NCBI GenBank assembly: GCA_964449165.1
Contig: CAYVAT010000035.1
Coordinates: 1 to 32,525, forward strand
Direction of reading: 5' to 3'
Length of the DNA: 32,525 bases
Source of the DNA: CAYSCW01 sp964449165
GTDB lineage: Bacteria; Acidobacteriota; Aminicenantia; Aminicenantales; Aminicenantaceae
Shown: positions 30,681 through 32,525 of the stretch, piece after piece
Position numbering within the stretch: the first letter of the stretch is position 1
How the letters are laid out: the number at the start of each line of letters is the position of its first letter
Translations under genes and position numbers: made by a program
The notes under the pieces: generated by a model
The model's input: only the letters and a program-made list of their open reading frames with translations
Databases searched by the model: none
What the model was told of the DNA's origin: nothing

Positions 30681-31673
30681 TTAATAATCAGAAGGATTCA
30701 ATTCTTCTATGGAATCAAATCCTTGGCTCTTTTTAAAGTTCATCTTGTGAACAAAATTCTCCATTGAATCTGAAGGGTCAATCATATCAAAATTCAGGCT
30801 AACTAAAGTCTCTTTTGGGAAATAAACAGAAAGAATAGGCATATCCTCCATATAGCCAGTTTTTGTGTTTAACATATTACAGATAGCATTTATGATCGTC
30901 TTCTTGATAGGCAATAAAGCTAACAATTCTCTTGCAACTCGTAGAGAAACTCCACATACAAAATCTTGATAGAGTTCATAAAATTTTGTTTTGGGCATTG
31001 TCTTGACTGAAAGTTTCCCACTTTTTAAAAGACTTTTTACTTCAGCCGGAATAACATCCTTTTCTCTGACTTTAACATTTGCAATGATAAAATCCTTATT
31101 GATTACTTGAAATTTGATTTCTGAACCATATTCGCTAATCTCTTCAAATGGATTTATAAATTTTATCACTTTAGAATATATCTCATAATCCCCACTACAT
31201 ACACTCTCGGCCATATCATGCAAAGTCCTCCATTCTTCATAATCTTTTTTATATTCTTCTAATGCTTTTCCATATTCTGCCTTGTCAAGATCTTTTGCTT
31301 TTTCCAAATTCTCTTTAAACCGTGCTATCTTCTTTTCTACTTTTTTAAACGTCTTATCAAAGAAAGATGGGGAATAACTATCCAATATTTTTTGGGCTTC
31401 ATATTCATGTTCATTTTGAAACTTCGGTTCAACTGGCGGATTAGAAGATTTAATTTCCTCCCAATTCCAATCGCTACCGCATTCTTTATGAATTGAAGAT
31501 ATTACATCAACATAATTTTCATATACTTCAACTTCATATAAAGCTCTTTCTAGCTCTTGCATCCTTTCCGCTGCTTTCTGTTGTCGCTCAAGCTCTCTCT
31601 GTCTCCTTCTTGACTCTCTCTCCATGGCTCTAATTGCTGAGCCAATGCTTCTAATGGTTCCTCTATAACCCAT
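30681..31673 (-). CDS. Uncharacterised coiled-coil protein, MGYRGTIRSIG family
   Basis: A 330-residue soluble protein. It begins MGYRGTIRSIGSAIRAMERE followed by an Arg/Glu/Gln-rich helix predicted to form a coiled coil (residues 17-50), then ALYEVEVYENYVDVISSIHKEC. A second charged coiled-coil region follows (PSFFDKTFKKVEKKIARFKENLEKAKDLDKAEYGKALEEYKKDYEEW), then an alpha/beta C-terminal half (EIKFQVINKDFIIANVKVREKDVIP ... FVCGVSLRVARELLALLPIKKTIINAICNMLNTKTGYMEDMPILSVYFPKETL). I recall the N-terminus from hypothetical proteins in diverse bacteria, but no function. A strong ribosome-binding site GGGAGGTG precedes the ATG. Confidence 0.75.
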   Translation of the reverse strand: MGYRGTIRSIGSAIRAMERESRRRQRELERQQKAAERMQELERALYEVEVYENYVDVISSIHKECGSDWNWEEIKSSNPPVEPKFQNEHEYEAQKILDSYSPSFFDKTFKKVEKKIARFKENLEKAKDLDKAEYGKALEEYKKDYEEWRTLHDMAESVCSGDYEIYSKVIKFINPFEEISEYGSEIKFQVINKDFIIANVKVREKDVIPAEVKSLLKSGKLSVKTMPKTKFYELYQDFVCGVSLRVARELLALLPIKKTIINAICNMLNTKTGYMEDMPILSVYFPKETLVSLNFDMIDPSDSMENFVHKMNFKKSQGFDSIEELNPSDY

Positions 31674-31727
31674 ATTTACACCTCCCTAAATTTTTATTTA
31701 CATCATGGAAGTCTACAGATTTAACAT

Positions 31728-31747
31728 GGTGTAAATTTTCTTGCACC
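31728..31747. terminator. Hairpin between the lipoprotein remnant and the coiled-coil gene
   Basis: GGTGTAA (31728-31734) pairs with TTGCACC (31741-31747) around a 6-base loop, with one G-U. It lies just after the lipoprotein stop on the - strand. No T-run follows on either strand. Confidence 0.3.
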
Positions 31748-31772
31748 TGCCATTCCTAAAAATATAGAAATT

Positions 31773-32194
31773 TTACTTTTTCCACTTTATTACTAATCCT
31801 ATTAAGCGTTTTCTTTTCATTGCTACAGAAGTATTAGGCTGATAAATATAATAAATATAATTTCCATAGACGAAGACATTTCCAGAAGAAGGAGTTTTGT
31901 ATGTTCCTGCATAAGGGTCTCTTCTTATGGCTAGGATAATTGTATCGCCGCCAATTGATGCGGCCTTATTTTCATGCTGTTTTCAACTCTACTCCAAGAA
32001 GCGGCAGGTGCTCCATATCCTTTCACTTCCCCTATAATGACAAAGGGAACTGCTGGGAGGATATAATAAACGTGAACATCATTTTGGTTGGTAGATGGAT
32101 ATTTATAATGGGGATAGGGTGCCACTCTTGACCTGACACAATTGCACAATAAACAGATTAATACTAGAAGAAATGAAATTCTGATGTACTTCAT
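31773..32194 (-). pseudogene. Frameshifted lipoprotein gene
   Basis: From the ATG at 32194 the frame reads MKYIRISFLLVLICLLCNC, a lipoprotein signal with lipobox LLCNC, then VYYILPAVPFVIIGEVKGYG and WSRVENSMK before running off into a stop at 31931. Adding one A to the A4 run at 31969-31972 restores a frame reading NKAASIGGDTIILAIRRDPY, then AGTYKTPSSGNVFVYGNYIY and ending MKRKRLIGLVIKWKK at the TAA at 31773-31775. The 'A...GGD.I.L' text suits small outer-membrane lipoproteins. A single-base change separates this from an intact protein of about 140 residues. Confidence 0.7.
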
Positions 32195-32416
32195 TTCTCC
32201 CCCCATTCTCGCCAATTTGCAATTCCATATTTATATCAAATAAATCCCAGAGTCAAATCCCTATATGCTTTCAGGCGGAAATAGAAGAATGTATCGAGTA
32301 GGATTTTCCCTTTTTGGCACCAGAAATGCTAAAAATCGCTTAGTTTTATGAAGGTTGCCAAAATGGAAAAATAAGGCCAAATGAGATGATTTCCAAAGGA
32401 AAACAGGCTTGATATC

Positions 32417-32494
32417 TGGCGGGGCCGACGAGACTTGAACTCGCGACCTCCGGCGTGACAGGCCGGCGTTCTAACCAAACTGAACTACGACCCC
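32417..32494 (-). tRNA. tRNA-Asp (GTC)
   Basis: A complete 78-nt tRNA on the - strand. Acceptor GGGGTCG pairs with CGGCCCC, with discriminator G and an encoded CCA (32419-32417). The anticodon loop is CTGTCAC (anticodon GTC, Asp) on the stem CCGGC/GCCGG; the T-loop is TTCAAGT. A TATAAT element (32513-32508) lies upstream; its -35 would be outside the window. Confidence 0.95.
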
Positions 32495-32525
32495 GCCGTG
32501 GGCCTTAATTATAATATTAAAGGTA

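Noticed and set aside
20523..32494. An integrated element with att direct repeats at ssrA or tRNA-Asp
   Set aside because: I looked for repeats of the tmRNA and tRNA 3' ends inside the stretch and found none beyond short words; no integrase is present.
1..32525. CRISPR arrays and insertion sequences
   Set aside because: No regularly spaced direct repeats and no transposase-like ORF or terminal inverted repeats were seen.

Overview
The window reads as a piece of a diderm (Gram-negative type) bacterial chromosome of moderate GC. LolA-like, outer-membrane beta-barrel, AMIN-domain amidase and DUF374 acyltransferase genes support a two-membrane envelope. A lipoprotein-like 6-bladed beta-propeller, a remnant of a second one, a cohesin-like domain and TPR lipoproteins make Candidatus Aminicenantes or a relative (Acidobacteriota side) my best guess. 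That is inference from gene content, not a phylogenetic result.

Bases 1-20994 are a compact core-like region. On the + strand: a DASS/SLC13 anion symporter, a small JAB-like protein, an AMMECR1 protein and a secreted S8 protease. On the - strand: a beta-barrel protein, a TatT-like TPR protein, a DUF374 acyltransferase and an SSS symporter. Then on +: lolA, an ECF-type sigma factor, its zinc-finger anti-sigma factor and a bactofilin-like membrane protein, the last three joined by ATGA overlaps. The - strand then carries the conserved translation operon rplM-rpsI-rpsB-tsf-pyrH-frr, a rhomboid protease and a TPR lipoprotein, der, a GerMN protein, an N-acetylmuramoyl-L-alanine amidase and tmRNA (ssrA).

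Bases about 20995-32416, between ssrA and a tRNA-Asp, are visibly more A+T-rich, loosely packed and full of decay. The stretch holds two small zinc ribbons, an intact 6-bladed beta-propeller and a start-less remnant of another, a broken PH-like gene, two frameshifted genes (a small membrane protein and a lipoprotein), and several uncharacterised membrane or coiled-coil genes. I interpret it as an accessory island between two classical integration hot spots, though I found no integrase or att duplication.

The most notable part is 24564-27461. One gene encodes a TIR domain, with a candidate catalytic Glu, fused in frame to an extracellular-type cohesin-like domain and a helical tail, without a signal peptide. 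About 220 bases downstream, two translationally coupled genes encode a TIR/deoxyribosyltransferase-like domain joined to a PD-(D/E)xK nuclease domain, and a second PD-(D/E)xK protein. I propose this three-gene cluster as a candidate undescribed defence-type system. The domain calls come from reading motifs; the joint function is inference.

Two intergenic regions 9 kb apart (6496-6585 and 15485-15551) share a composite repeat: a 44-base block in the same orientation followed by a second block that is inverted in one copy relative to the other.
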